Shown here: in pieces, positions 12,935-23,572 of the stretch
How the letters are laid out: every line of letters starts with the position of its first letter
How positions within the stretch are numbered: position 1 is the first letter of the stretch
Source: Progne subis subis
Taxonomy: Eukaryota; Chordata; Aves; Passeriformes; Hirundinidae
Reading direction: 5' to 3'
Length of the DNA: 64,000 nucleotides
Assembly (NCBI GenBank): GCA_022316685.1
Contig: JAKJHU010000082.1
Location: forward strand, 310,001 to 374,000
Position numbers and translations under genes: made by a program
Notes under the pieces: model-generated
What the model was told of the DNA's origin: nothing
The model's database searches: none
The model's input: the letters and a program-made list of their open reading frames with translations, nothing else

Positions 12935-13340
12935 TGTTACCCTGGTTTTTCTGAGTTTTTTTATTAAGCCTTTTGAATTTCATAATGGAGTCAGATCTTT
13001 TAGTTACTGTACAATATTAGAGCAGTTTTTTACCTTTCCCACAGATGTAACATAAACAAATCCTTTGGTTTTCATTCTTTGTCCTTTGTTTGCATATTTC
13101 TAACCTGAAAAACAATTGTAACTGACAGTGGGTCTGGCCACTGAGGATGAGGGGTGGAAACCCCAAAAAGCCAGTCTTCTGCCAGATCCACAAATGTATA
13201 AAAAAGTAAAGAATAAACAAAGAGGGTCTCTTCCTCTTCCTCCTCTCTCCGCTCTCGGAGCAGTGAGCTTGGATCGGAAGGACCTCTGCATTGCAAAGAT
13301 CTCTTGTCTACGCGTGATTGCTTTGTGTGTCTCGGTGATA
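12935..13340 (+). repeat. Solo LTR, same family as 47695-48045
   Basis: The element begins TGTTACCCTGG and is clearly similar along its length to 47695-48045. TATAAAA is at 13197-13203 and AATAAA at 13212-13217. It ends GTGATA, probably a mutated CA. A direct repeat AGGAC flanks it at 12930-12934 and 13342-13346; taken as six bases, CAGGAC against TAGGAC has one mismatch. A 6-bp duplication suits a class II (ERVK-like) insertion. It is antisense to CLSTN2. Confidence 0.75.
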
Positions 13341-15106
13341 TAGGACTACATATGGTCTCCTACTGCACACACTCTAGAGTCAGATTAATACCATCATTTC
13401 ACATTTGAATTGTAATACACTTAATTGTTATCCCAGTTCTCCTTCTATTTACTTAAGCTGAGCACTGGGTGATAAGTTACTGCAGGAATTTTCATTAAAT
13501 CAGCCACGTTTGGTTAAATATTCATCATAGAGAAAATGAAGGCTGAATTTGAAATCAGGGTCTCTGTGCTGGCCATGGAATTGCAGCAAATCCTCACTTG
13601 GAAGTGCATCCAAATCCGGGGATGGTGGCAGAGGTGTCTCAGGGAGAGAGGGCATGAGGCCACTTAGGAAAGAACAAAAAAATGCCACACAGGCCATGCG
13701 CGCAATTACAGCAACAGTAAATTCCTCTGAATAGGTTTGAGTCCACAGGTTAATGGAGTGAACAAATTGGAAGGAAAAAGACTGAATCAGTAATGAAAGA
13801 ATCACTGCAAGATTGGAAAAGAACTTAGTGAGACCCTGGACTCTGAGTAACAGCTTGAAAAAATGCAGCAAAATTCTGGAGTGTCTAGAGTACCCTTAAT
13901 TGTCCATTTGGAAGAACACTAAAGCAGGGGTAGGAAGATGTGTGTAATATCAGCCTGCAGCTTTTTGTCTGTTTCCAAGCAGTTGTGAGTAAATTAGAAA
14001 TAGGAACTTCACTGGCTGATGTGAGGATATTTTAAAGTTAGAAGGTTTGTTATAATATTCTGCCAGAACTTTGTGCAACTTCTATGGCATAGTGATGCCT
14101 CTTTTGGGAAATTTTCTTGCTGATGGAGGTTTGTTATTACTTTAATATGCAATTACTTAAAAAAACCCTAATACTAAAAAACATCACAGCTATCAATAAT
14201 ACCAAAGAATGCCAGGAACTTTCCTGAAATTATGATTCAATAAATTTGTAATTTCTAACATTAAAGCTGCACTTGAAATTTAATTTGAAAACAACTTCTG
14301 CTAATGTAAAATTGAAGTGAGGATCCTGCTTTTGCCTGTCTAGGAAGTTTCTGTAGGGTTCATTGCCTGCTAATAAAGAATATGCAACTTTGAATTAGAA
14401 AAAGCTTTCAAGACATGAAATTATTCATAAGGATTTCCATTTCCTAGCCAGCACTAGTACTGCTACAAAACTCTAAATGGATGTGCAATTATTTGTAACC
14501 TAATCAGGTCATAATTGCTAATGAGAGAATAGTTAATGTTAAATGTTGAAGGTGTTTTGCCATGCTCTGGCAAAGCTCATGGGTCCAAGCACAGCTTGAA
14601 GAGTACATTTTTAATGGGTGGCATTGAACTGAAAACCTGCGCAGTTAGTCTGACCTTATTTAACAGCTGCTGATTCTCCTTTATCCTTATACAGTGAATA
14701 TCCATTGGTAAGGAGTCAGAAGTTTGGAATCTCGGCCAGAGCAGATTCACACCAGTGAATTCACACTGGCTCATCAGCTCTGTGGATGCCTTGTGCAGCC
14801 CTCGAGAATTTTTTACTTTCTGCAGCACATAAACACAGTAATAACATCAAAGTTCAATATGGCAAATAGATACCAATTTTTCTGAAAGCCTGGAGAATGC
14901 AAAAAAGTGTTTTTTAAATCTATGTCTTAAGACAGCCAATATCTTTAGAAAAGTAGAGCTGTTTATAAAAAGTGAAATTGATCTTTCTTCAAATTCATGT
15001 AAGTCATGCATTTGGTTTACTCAGCACAGTCATTCCTAATATATCCCAGGAGCTCTGTAAATAAGAATATTGATTTTGATGACCTAGGGAGGTGGTGCAG
15101 TGAGAA

Positions 15107-15141
15107 CTGACAAATGCATAGCTCTACTATGCATTTGTCAG
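15107..15141. repeat. Perfect 15-bp inverted repeat with 5-base loop
   Basis: CTGACAAATGCATAG at 15107-15121 is followed by the loop CTCTA and by its exact reverse complement at 15127-15141. It would form a strong stem-loop in RNA from either strand. It is shorter than a typical microRNA precursor, and no flanking complementarity is obvious. Confidence 0.8.
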
Positions 15142-18100
15142 CTAGCTAAATGACTCCTACAGTCTTAGGTGGGGAGTTGTTTATATGACTACTTTCACAT
15201 AACAAAGGCCTGATCTAAGTTTTATTAAACCACTAGCAACCATAATAGTATATTTTTAGAATATTAGGCATTACTTAGAGAGTAAGTGGTAAAGCTGAAA
15301 GGATTAAAACGGGATATATAAAGTGCATCTCTCTCTGTGCCTAGGTTGTATGACGTAAACCCACTACAATTGCAATAATGAATAGAAGAAAATAAAAATT
15401 TAGTGGGTAAAGTATAGAAAGAGAAGATTAGGAGATCAAGTTCTTACTTGGTACAAGTAAATAACTTCTTTAGAAAATGCAGGTTTCAAATAAGAACCTT
15501 TCTATTTAAGGTACATTCACTTGTGGCAGTGACACAGGACACTTCACTGCAGTGACAGGAAGAGTTTGCAAACTGATTTGTATGCAAGCTGTGAGCTGCT
15601 TTTGTAGCCTTGTAAACTCTTAATGTGTAATACTGATTTTCACAATAGGTTTCAAAAATATGGATGGCTTAATTACAACTGTAAATAATGAAATTGCTTA
15701 ATCATGCTGACAGATAAAGCATCTGAAAAGCCTGATTATGTACTGTAGCTGCAGCATGTCTTTGTGTTGTCATGCTGTAACTTCCAGGTGTCTTAGTAAA
15801 TTAGATCAGTGGTTCATTCATGATGAAATAATTCCATTATAACCCACCTTTCTTTATGCTAAGTTGCATCAAGCAAATATGTCAGTTCAGTAACGCTGAC
15901 TGCAGTTAGGCAGCACCTCGCATTTTGTTTTTAACAGTAGAAGTAGAAAGCTGCTCAGTTCTGCATTTTTACATAATTTTTCATCATGTGCTTGAACATA
16001 TGCCTTTCTAGGCTTTGACATTTTGAAGAGACTACACAGATGTTAAAGTAAATCTGTGGAAAAACACCACCATACTTTATTCGTGAAATGCAACGTCCAG
16101 AAACCCTGGCTCCAAGGTTGGAATAAACAGTTCATGCATATAGATAAATGAATTTATATTTATTAATAACACAACCTCTTTGTCTCCTAACTTGCCTTTG
16201 GAAGGATAAAGATGTCAGTCCTACCTTTGTGAAATGCTTCAGACACCATCTCAAAGCCAACTTGCTTTTCTTTTAAGCTAAATTTCCTGAGGGGTCTCAG
16301 GAAATTGCCCAAGTAATGGATCTTGAACATTTCCAGACCAGTTTGTGCACATGTTATACAAATTCTGGTGCACAAGTGATAAATCACAGACAGTGTAAAA
16401 GAGAAATATTAGAAATAGCTGAAAAATAGCATCATGACTATGACTGTTCACCTTCAAATCATAGTTTGATTGGAAATTTCCATTCTAGGCTTTCAACTTC
16501 TTGAGCTCCCAGAGCACTGTAAAACCAGGGCATGAATCCACCTTGTTTAGGTGTATTAATAACTCCATATCAAGATTTTCTCTAAGAAATGGAATTAATA
16601 TGAGGGCCTCCCGATGGCATGCTTGAAGAACATTATGCTTTTCATTATTTCATGGTGCTATAGACAATTTTGAGTTCATTTTATTCTTTGCAGAGTTTCT
16701 TTTCTTTTTCCTGCCTTGATCAACATATGGGTGTGTCAGGGTCTAAAGGATGTTTGCAACAGTTCTAACTTCCCCTGGGAATAACCATAACTATATATGG
16801 GAAAAACAGTTGTCCATGTAAGACCCAAATGACAGCACATAATAGGGATCATTTTCAGAAGGGTCGACCCAGCTCATTTAAAGTCTTGGGGAACAGTAGC
16901 TGAGCATGAACAGGTGTGAAAATCCCATACCAGTGTAACAAAACTGCAATAAAACAGGTCAGAAATTTGCAAAATGTAAAACAGAAATATGCAGAAAAAA
17001 TGTCCAAATAACTTCAAGCAAAAGCAAACAGAGAAATTATAAACATTGAGCTTGGTTTCTCCTTAAGGTCACAGAAGTTTTACAGAAGCACAAAGAAATC
17101 ACTGCATTTCACACCAGGCTTTACTGCAGAAATCAGAAATGCACAAACCCACAGGTTATAGGGAATATGTCAGACGGGGCCCAAGGGAACTTCTGTATGT
17201 CATAAAGCAAGTTCTGGACAGCCACTGTGACTGATTTGTCAAAATTTTGTTGTTATCAGTGATAGAGCAGTTGCATTAAAAACGTCTTTCAGTTGGGATC
17301 TCAAAGAATTTTTTTGGCATTTATCATCACTGGTGACTCATCCTTGTGCTACCAAAAACTGAAGCTGACTTCAAATAGAGCATCATGTTGGAAAGGATGG
17401 GACTAGCAAGCCTAAGGGCTTTTACCTAGAGGAGAAGTTTCATGCACAGAGATGATGAAAACTTGCAGCATCCTGTATCTCTGTGTACCCTTACCCCTCC
17501 TGGACTGAGATTATTGTGTACTTTCCATAAGTATTTGCTCACTTTCTCTCTCTGAATCTCTCAAGAGGGAGGCCACTCACAGCTTTCATTATATGAAGGG
17601 TGCCCTTCTCAAAACTGAATGCACACAAATAACAATTCTAAACAAGGTCTAATAATCCAGCATGAAAGAACAACTTCCAGGCATAAATCTTGTCATTTGA
17701 TGGAAATATCCAATTTGACTAAATGTATATTTATATATATGTAAAAAACCAGAGTCCAGATACCAAATCAACTTCACTTCTCTCTCTTATCATATAACAA
17801 ATTCCTTTGAAAGTCAGTTCCTGATCTACCATGTCCTTGAGAAGGTGCTGATTTTAAAAAATGAGCTGGGAATGAAGGGCTTGACTGGGCAGAACTGTTT
17901 CCTCCATGGCAAGCCCCTAGTGAGTGTATGGCCACTGAAGTGGTGATGTGCAAGCCAAGGCCTTGCCTTGATTGTTCAGCAGCTCCATGCCCACACAGAC
18001 AAAATGCACCACATCTAGATTTATCTAAACCATCTCCTGTAGTTCCTGTTAGAAAAGGAATTGTTTTGGGAGGTTTTCTCAATAAAAAGCACTGCAGGTT

Positions 18101-18353
18101 AACTCTGTATTATTCAAAGCAATTTATCTCATCTCAGTAAAGAAACAGTATCTTTCTGTATGTTTATCTGGTTTTTGCTGACTTGGAATGACTCCACATC
18201 ATGCACCACATTCCCTGTTTTTAATGGGATCAACATAAATTTTGCTCATAGGTTGAAGACTGTTTGCAGAATGATAACATCCTGAAAATAACGTTGCACT
18301 GTGAATAAAGTACATGAAAAAATTCTTAATGTCTGGCTCATATACCTTCTCCC

Positions 18354-18357
<4 letters not shown>

Positions 18358-18386
<29 letters not shown>
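18358..18386. repeat. 29-base poly-A run
   Basis: An uninterrupted A run lies in the CLSTN2 intron. On the minus (transcribed) strand it reads as poly-T. I could not link it to a recognisable retroposed body on its 5' side. Confidence 0.9.
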
Positions 18387-18388
<2 letters not shown>

Positions 18389-20908
18389 AGTGTTGCTATC
18401 ATACTGATTTAGGAGAAAGAAACATTCCTTTTGGCTTGATTGTCCTCATATTTGTATCAAAAGTATAATACCTGTGTTGAAAAGAGTGTGAAATACATCA
18501 TCCTATTTAATGTTATGTATTCCACTGTCACCAAAGGCTTGAATGCCTTGGTTCATCATTCTAATTACAATTTTGGTTTGGTTCACAGCTTTTTAAGAAA
18601 GTCAAAGAAACAGTTTTAATATTTTATATGTAATTCTTAGATGGCCCTAATGCATATTTGGCTGCCTAAATAATTTGCTTAAAATTACACCTATGTTCCT
18701 ATCCATTTGAGACAATTAGATGATAATTTAGATGTCTTCTACTGACTTTCGTAACAAAACTTTTTGTAATAAGTTGTTTGGTTTGAAAAGTGTCTAACAC
18801 TTTAAGTATGAGAAAATAAATTACATAAATGTTGACAAACACATCATGATATTCAATTGAAATTTTTGAATGGAAAACTCAGAAAAAAGGTCATGTTTCA
18901 GAAACAAAGGAAACACCTGGGCTTACAAGGAAATGGGACTAAGTTAAATAAAGAACCTGGGCATCTATTGCAGTTTTTATTAACCAGCATTACAACCTGA
19001 CACTGATTTTCTTTAATATTGCTCTTTTTTCCTTTTCTTCCAGATTACTGCTGTTGGATTCTCTCACAACTAAGACACTTAATTTGCAAAAGGATGAAAG
19101 TGGGGAAAATCCCAAACTATACACATTTCTTTTTTCCCATGTTTCTTATAAATAACAAGGATACCTTCAGTAAAAAAGTCTGATACCTCTGATTATTAGC
19201 ACCTTTTGCACAGGTCCTGTGTCAGCAGGTCGCTGGTAAAGGCATGTCTGCCCAGGGCTGTGTCACTCTCAGGTCATAGATCAGTGCAGTAAGCGAAAAA
19301 ATCAACTAGCAAAGGCCATTAATGGAGCAAATAGGGGCAAATAAACTGAAAGCCATACTGGAAATAAATCTTTAGGTTTATGAACTGACTTAAAGACACA
19401 ATCTACCCAGAGCTAACTTGACAGACACTGTCATGTAGAGGTTCCAGAAACTTCTTGTGCAAGGCTGTCATGGAGTCAAGAGGCTCTAGCTGCAGCTGTA
19501 TAAAATGTTCCATAGATCCCTGTATCCAGACAAGGACGGAGCCTGGAGCTAAGTTGTGTGCCATACTCACCCACCACAGAAATGAGATATAGACAATTAA
19601 ATTAAACCTGGAATGACAATAAGCTCACATTCCTGGTCATTGCCTTGAAAGAATGAGGAGTCTCGTGGAGTAGATAGAGCCCAGAGCAGCTGGTGTCATA
19701 AATTTTACTATTCTGCAGTGAAAGTGATAAATGATTTCACCAGTTCAAGCTTCACCCTCTTCCAAGGTCACTGGATTTCTCTCAGCAAAAACAATCTCTG
19801 GATTGTTGCACTCATAAAAGTGAGCTTAGCAATAAAGTGCTCTGCCACATTTTCCTCTGTTCTGCCTGTGCTTGGGACCAAGCCCTGGAGGATCTTGCAG
19901 AGTCATTCTTGCCCTGTACTGTCTGCAGAGCCCTGTCCCACAGGGGAGGTGGGGGAAGAGGGACAGCAGCTCGGTGCAGCTCCATTCCCAGGCTTTTCTT
20001 AGAAAACAAACAACAGGGAATTGGAGGGTTAGTCACTACAGAATAAACTGTTCTGAAGGTGAGATTTCCAGAGGTATGTTAGTGTCTAAATATGCAAATA
20101 ATCAACTTAATCTACTCCTGAAAGTCTAGCCCAGCTTCTTTTCATAATGAGTAGGATCCTAACTTGTTTTATGACATGGTTTTAAAATATCCCGCACTTC
20201 CTAAGATAGACCACTCTGGGTATACAGTTAGAAGGCAGCATCATTTTACCACCTTATAGTGACAATTTCTCACTACCTTGTCTTCAAAACCATGCAAGTT
20301 CCTTCTTGGCCCATTATTCACATATGTTTTATTTTCAGTTTCTTTTAATTTACTCTACCATATAGGCATGTGGAGCGTGAAGAAGAGATAAAGTAGCAAG
20401 GTTTATGAGGTCCCTTCATGACAAAACTTACAACAGTATCACCATGAAAATATAAATTTATCTTCATGGAATTCTGGGTACATAACCCATGACAAACTTT
20501 ATTTATACTTTAATCTTACTTTCTTTTTCAGCTATAAACAACAGCTGAAAATATACTGTGGAAATCAATTGACAACAGCCAAATGAAAGGAAATTAATCA
20601 AGTAACCTAGAAAAATATTTTCTGTCTCTAGTTTCCATCATGTAGGAGTTTTTTGAAGTAGTTAGCAAGGTTCATGGCCAAGTTACAAGAGTCACACACA
20701 AATTTCATTTATTGAGAGAACACTGGTTCTCTCTCATTGTAAGGACACAGAAGCTGACTGCACTCAATTTTCAAAATCAAAATACTTTCCAAAAACTTTG
20801 CAGTATCATTAATTGAGATGCTTAATACAGAGTTAGGAAATACAAGTCCATTTTCAGCACTCAGAACAGCCTTATCTGAGGTGATATCAGTTACTCCTTG
20901 TCTTAGGT

Positions 20909-21660
20909 TGCAATGCAAGATGTAACCAAAGTATGTATTCTATTATCATCGATTAAAACCAGATGGGGCAGTGTTTCTTTATCTCTTCCATTCCTCATAA
21001 CTCTGAGGGGTGGGGAGGGGATATCTTCTGTTAGTAAGCCAACTGTTAAAACCAGGTGGGGCAGTGTTCTTTATCTCTTCCACGACCCATCCTCCCTCTG
21101 GGGAATATCTTCTGTTAATGGGCCATTAAGGCTCACTGCATGACTGATAAAATTACATCATCCCACTGGGAGATGCTCCACCCAGAGGGAGGAGCCAAGG
21201 ATTCCTACCTGGATAAAATCTGAGATTCAGAACACCAGAGGCCGCCTGTATCCACTGGATTCCCACTGGACCCATCTCACCACCACTGGACCTTCAGAGG
21301 GAAACTACACCCTTCTACAGGATCATTGCTTCAACAGAACCACATCTGTCACTCCACGAGGACTACAGCCACCATTTAATTGGACTGCTACTAACACCCT
21401 GACTAACCGGGTGTCAGGTTGTATTCTGACTCTGTCGGGGGGGGGGGGGGGGTGTTGTTTATTTTTGTGGGGTTTTTTACTACTGCATTTTTATTTTAAT
21501 TTTCCTAGTAAATAACTGTTATTCCTATTCCTGTATCTTTGCCCCTTAATTTCAAAATTATAATAACTCAGAGGGAGGGGGTTTACATTTTCCATTTCAG
21601 GGGAGGCTCTTGCTTTATTTAGTAGACACCCATCTTTCCAAACCAAGGTACCCCTGACAC
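20909..21660 (+). repeat. LTR of the family also found at 35442 and 36829
   Basis: The sequence aligns by eye over almost all its length with 36829-37573 and with the reverse complement of 35442-36171. Shared blocks include GTGGGGCAGTGTT, GGGAGATGCTCCAC, a GATAAAA TATA-like box at about 21214, CACCACTGGAC, and the end block with TTCCTAGTAAA and AAAACCAAG. This copy has a partial tandem duplication near its 5' end (20953-20990 against 21046-21082) and a 16-base G run at 21437-21452. No target-site duplication was found. The ends are approximate. Confidence 0.75.
21437..21452 (+). repeat. 16-base poly-G run
   Basis: An uninterrupted G run sits inside the 20909-21660 LTR. The two related LTRs have no G run at this place, so it grew after insertion. 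Such runs are prone to sequencing error, so the length is uncertain. Confidence 0.85.
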
Positions 21661-22457
21661 GCAATCTTCAATACAATTTAATTTCAATTCTTTTTGAGAC
21701 ACTAAGATTTCATATCAAGTACAGCACAAACTGATTCCAGAGTGGTTAGTGTAAATGCAAAGTGAGTGCTATGACCACCACAGGCTTTCTTAGCATACTC
21801 ATCTGATAAACACGATGAAGATCTCATTTTTATATGCATTTAGAAGATGAATTTAAAAAGTAAACATTCCTATAGCTACATTTTCAATAGCATAATTTGG
21901 ACTCAAAGATAAGAAACTTGCTTTGAAAAATATTACTTTGCTGAAGTCTGTCTTCTTTCATCCAAATGATCCTTATCCTGCCTAGAATTAATATATCTAT
22001 GAAAGGCAACTCTTATCTCTCTAATAATAATTTTCTTGCAAATATACTTTTAATAATAAGATTAAATTAGATACAGTGCAGCAGATGAAAGAAAAGGTCT
22101 GAAGATTGCATTTACAATATAATAGAAGTGCCTTTCTCTGTGTCAGCATTTTCTTTACTGAAATGGTTTCCATCACTTCCATTATGCTGATAAAGCAGAT
22201 TTTATAGAAATGACAAATGGAAAACTTTTAGGGAACTATATACAATGTCATGTTTCTCTCCACTGCCAAAGTACATAAACCTCCACTTAACATTTAGAGT
22301 GGCTCAATTAAAAAATAAAACTAGTGCATAAAATGACTTGACGAAGTTAACTCATTTCTCACTTTATGTGGATCCTAATTAGAGTTGTAACAGCTGCAAG
22401 TTGCAGTGTAACTGTGAGAGATTTTAGACAGACTCTGGACAGACTGTGGACAGCTGG

Positions 22458-22707
22458 TCTGGGATCTAGGTGGTTCCCTGTGGTATCTAGAGGGGTGGGG
22501 AAGGAGGGATCTGGGATCTGAGATGGATCTGGGTGCGGTCTAAAGAACTGAAGAAGAGGGATCTGGGATCTGCATGGTTGCTTGTACTGTGTAAAGGGCT
22601 GAGAAGGAGGGATCTGGGAGGTTCCCTATGCTGTTTAAAGGGGCTGAGGAGCAGGGATCTGGGATGAGAGTGGTCCCCTGTGCTGTCTAGAGGGGCTGAG
22701 GAGGAGG
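22458..22707. repeat. Minisatellite, about five units of 44-51 bp
   Basis: The motif GGGATCTGGGA recurs at about 22458, 22507, 22558, 22609 and 22653. Each is followed by a variant of a GGTTCCCTGTGCTGTCTAG block and a GGGCTGAGGAGGAG block. Units differ by substitutions and small indels. The array ends about 35 bp short of the CLSTN2 splice donor at 22745-22746, so it lies at the very start of the following intron. The minus-strand frame across it (22487-22735) is a reading of the repeat, not a gene. Confidence 0.85.
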
Positions 22708-22746
22708 CAGGGTTCCAGATGACCTTGGGCAGCACAAGGGAGGTAC

Positions 22747-22868
22747 CTGGTCAAGCTTCCAGTGGAACTCAGCGGGGCGGAAGGTGTCAGCATGGTCAAA
22801 GTCCTTGCGCAGCAGGAACACGAGGCGGCAGTTGTGCACGTACAATGCGTAGTGGTGCCGGTTCATCT
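22747..22868 (-). CDS. CLSTN2: CLSTN2 coding exon: LNS-domain part (sixth in window)
   Basis: Calsyntenin-2 is a type I membrane protein of the postsynaptic membrane with two cadherin repeats, a laminin-G/LNS-like domain and an acidic cytosolic tail. This 122-base exon encodes about residues 407-447 by human numbering, within the LNS domain. It reads EMNRHHYALYVHNCRLVFLL and ends EFHWKLDQ. The phase is fixed: two bases complete a Glu codon split with the previous exon, then 40 full codons. The acceptor CAG is at 22869-22871 and the donor GTACCT at 22741-22746. The donor is weaker than the consensus and is close to a minisatellite. The next exon is not in the window. Identity as CLSTN2 rather than CLSTN1 or CLSTN3 rests on remembered family sequence and is strong. 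Confidence 0.95.
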
Positions 22869-23323
22869 CTGCGGAGGACACACTGGCTCAGCACCACAGC
22901 CACATCAGAGAAACCCCAAAGAACTGAGCTTTCTCATGGATCATTATGGCTCTTCTTGAATTATGCCATATCAGCTTTGTTTATGGAATCATCCTGTCCC
23001 AGCTAATAAATAAAATCCAAATGCGTATTTCATCAAACTGATTTCAGTGAAGAGTTAGAACTGTTTCTCCCAATGTAAATAATTTTAAAAAATAAACATA
23101 ATTTACTTATCAATCAATTCCTGTGAAATCTCTAGCTGTGTTATCCCAGCTGTGTTTGAAATTCAGGTAAGTCATCAGGCCCTGCAATAAGCTCCCAAGT
23201 CAGATGGAATGGCACCATCTGAGATTAGTGTTTTCTCAGACCAAATTAAATGAGGAGAGATGGCAACACTCTACTGCTGTTAATTTTCCCTTTGCATTAC
23301 ATTTTTTCCATACACAGACTCAC
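22869..23323 (-). other. CLSTN2: CLSTN2 intron, 455 bp
   Basis: This short intron runs from the GTGAGT donor at 23318-23323 to the CAG acceptor at 22869-22871. It is the shortest intron in the window. I see no repeat or other feature in it. Confidence 0.9.
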
Positions 23324-23572
23324 CTGTCTTGTCAGAGTTGCAGAGAATAGTCTCCTTCTCTGCTCTTAATCCAGGACTAGGTCCATGTTTCATCCACAGA
23401 GTGATGGTGAATTGATCAGTTAAATTTTTTGGGACTATTCCATCTGGGATTTTGGCTCCTTGCTTTCCATCAAATTTAAAAATCATGTCATTGCTATCCA
23501 TGAGGAGCCCAGCCGTCCAGTTGGTTGTTGTACTAGGGGATGGTAACAGGTCAATGGCACCAGAGGAAGCTC
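23324..23572 (-). CDS. CLSTN2: CLSTN2 coding exon: start of the LNS domain (fifth in window)
   Basis: This 249-base exon encodes about residues 324-407 by human numbering. It starts GASSGAIDLLPSPS, continues through MIFKFDGKQGAKIPDG and KNLTDQFTITLWMKHG, and ends ILCNSDKT plus one base of a Glu codon. It covers the linker after the cadherin repeats and the first strands of the laminin-G/LNS-like domain. Two N-glycosylation sequons are visible, NWT and NLT. Two bases complete a split Gly codon, 82 full codons follow, and one base is left over, matching both neighbours. The acceptor CAG is at 23573-23575 and the donor GTGAGT at 23318-23323. The spelling is clearly nearer CLSTN2 than CLSTN1 or CLSTN3. 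Confidence 0.96.

Larger units (their letters stand above)
13341..20908. other. Intronic stretch with no recognised gene
   Basis: This is AT-rich CLSTN2 intron. It includes one unassigned minus-strand open frame (13500-13895), a perfect hairpin (15107-15141) and a 29-base A run (18358-18386). I see no exon, RNA gene or recognisable transposon, though old repeats cannot be excluded by eye. Confidence 0.5.
1..22746 (-). other. CLSTN2: CLSTN2 intron after the 22747-22868 exon (incomplete)
   Basis: The exon at 22747-22868 ends in a GT donor. The next expected coding exon, the continuation of the LNS domain after ...KLDQ, was not found down to base 1, so this intron is over 22.7 kb. It contains the ERV at 1-3326, LTRs at 12403-13340 and 20909-21660, and the minisatellite at 22458-22707. 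The stretches 3327-12400 and 13341-20908 are AT-rich and hold scattered short homopolymers, a 29-base A run at 18358-18386 and the hairpin at 15107-15141. I recognise no gene in them. Confidence 0.8.

Noticed and set aside
22487..22735. 82-codon minus-strand frame of repeated Ser/Leu/Pro blocks
   Set aside because: It is a reading of the minisatellite, beyond the splice donor.
1..22746. Next CLSTN2 coding exon after KLDQ
   Set aside because: I looked on the minus strand for the expected continuation of the LNS domain and found none, so the exon lies outside the window.
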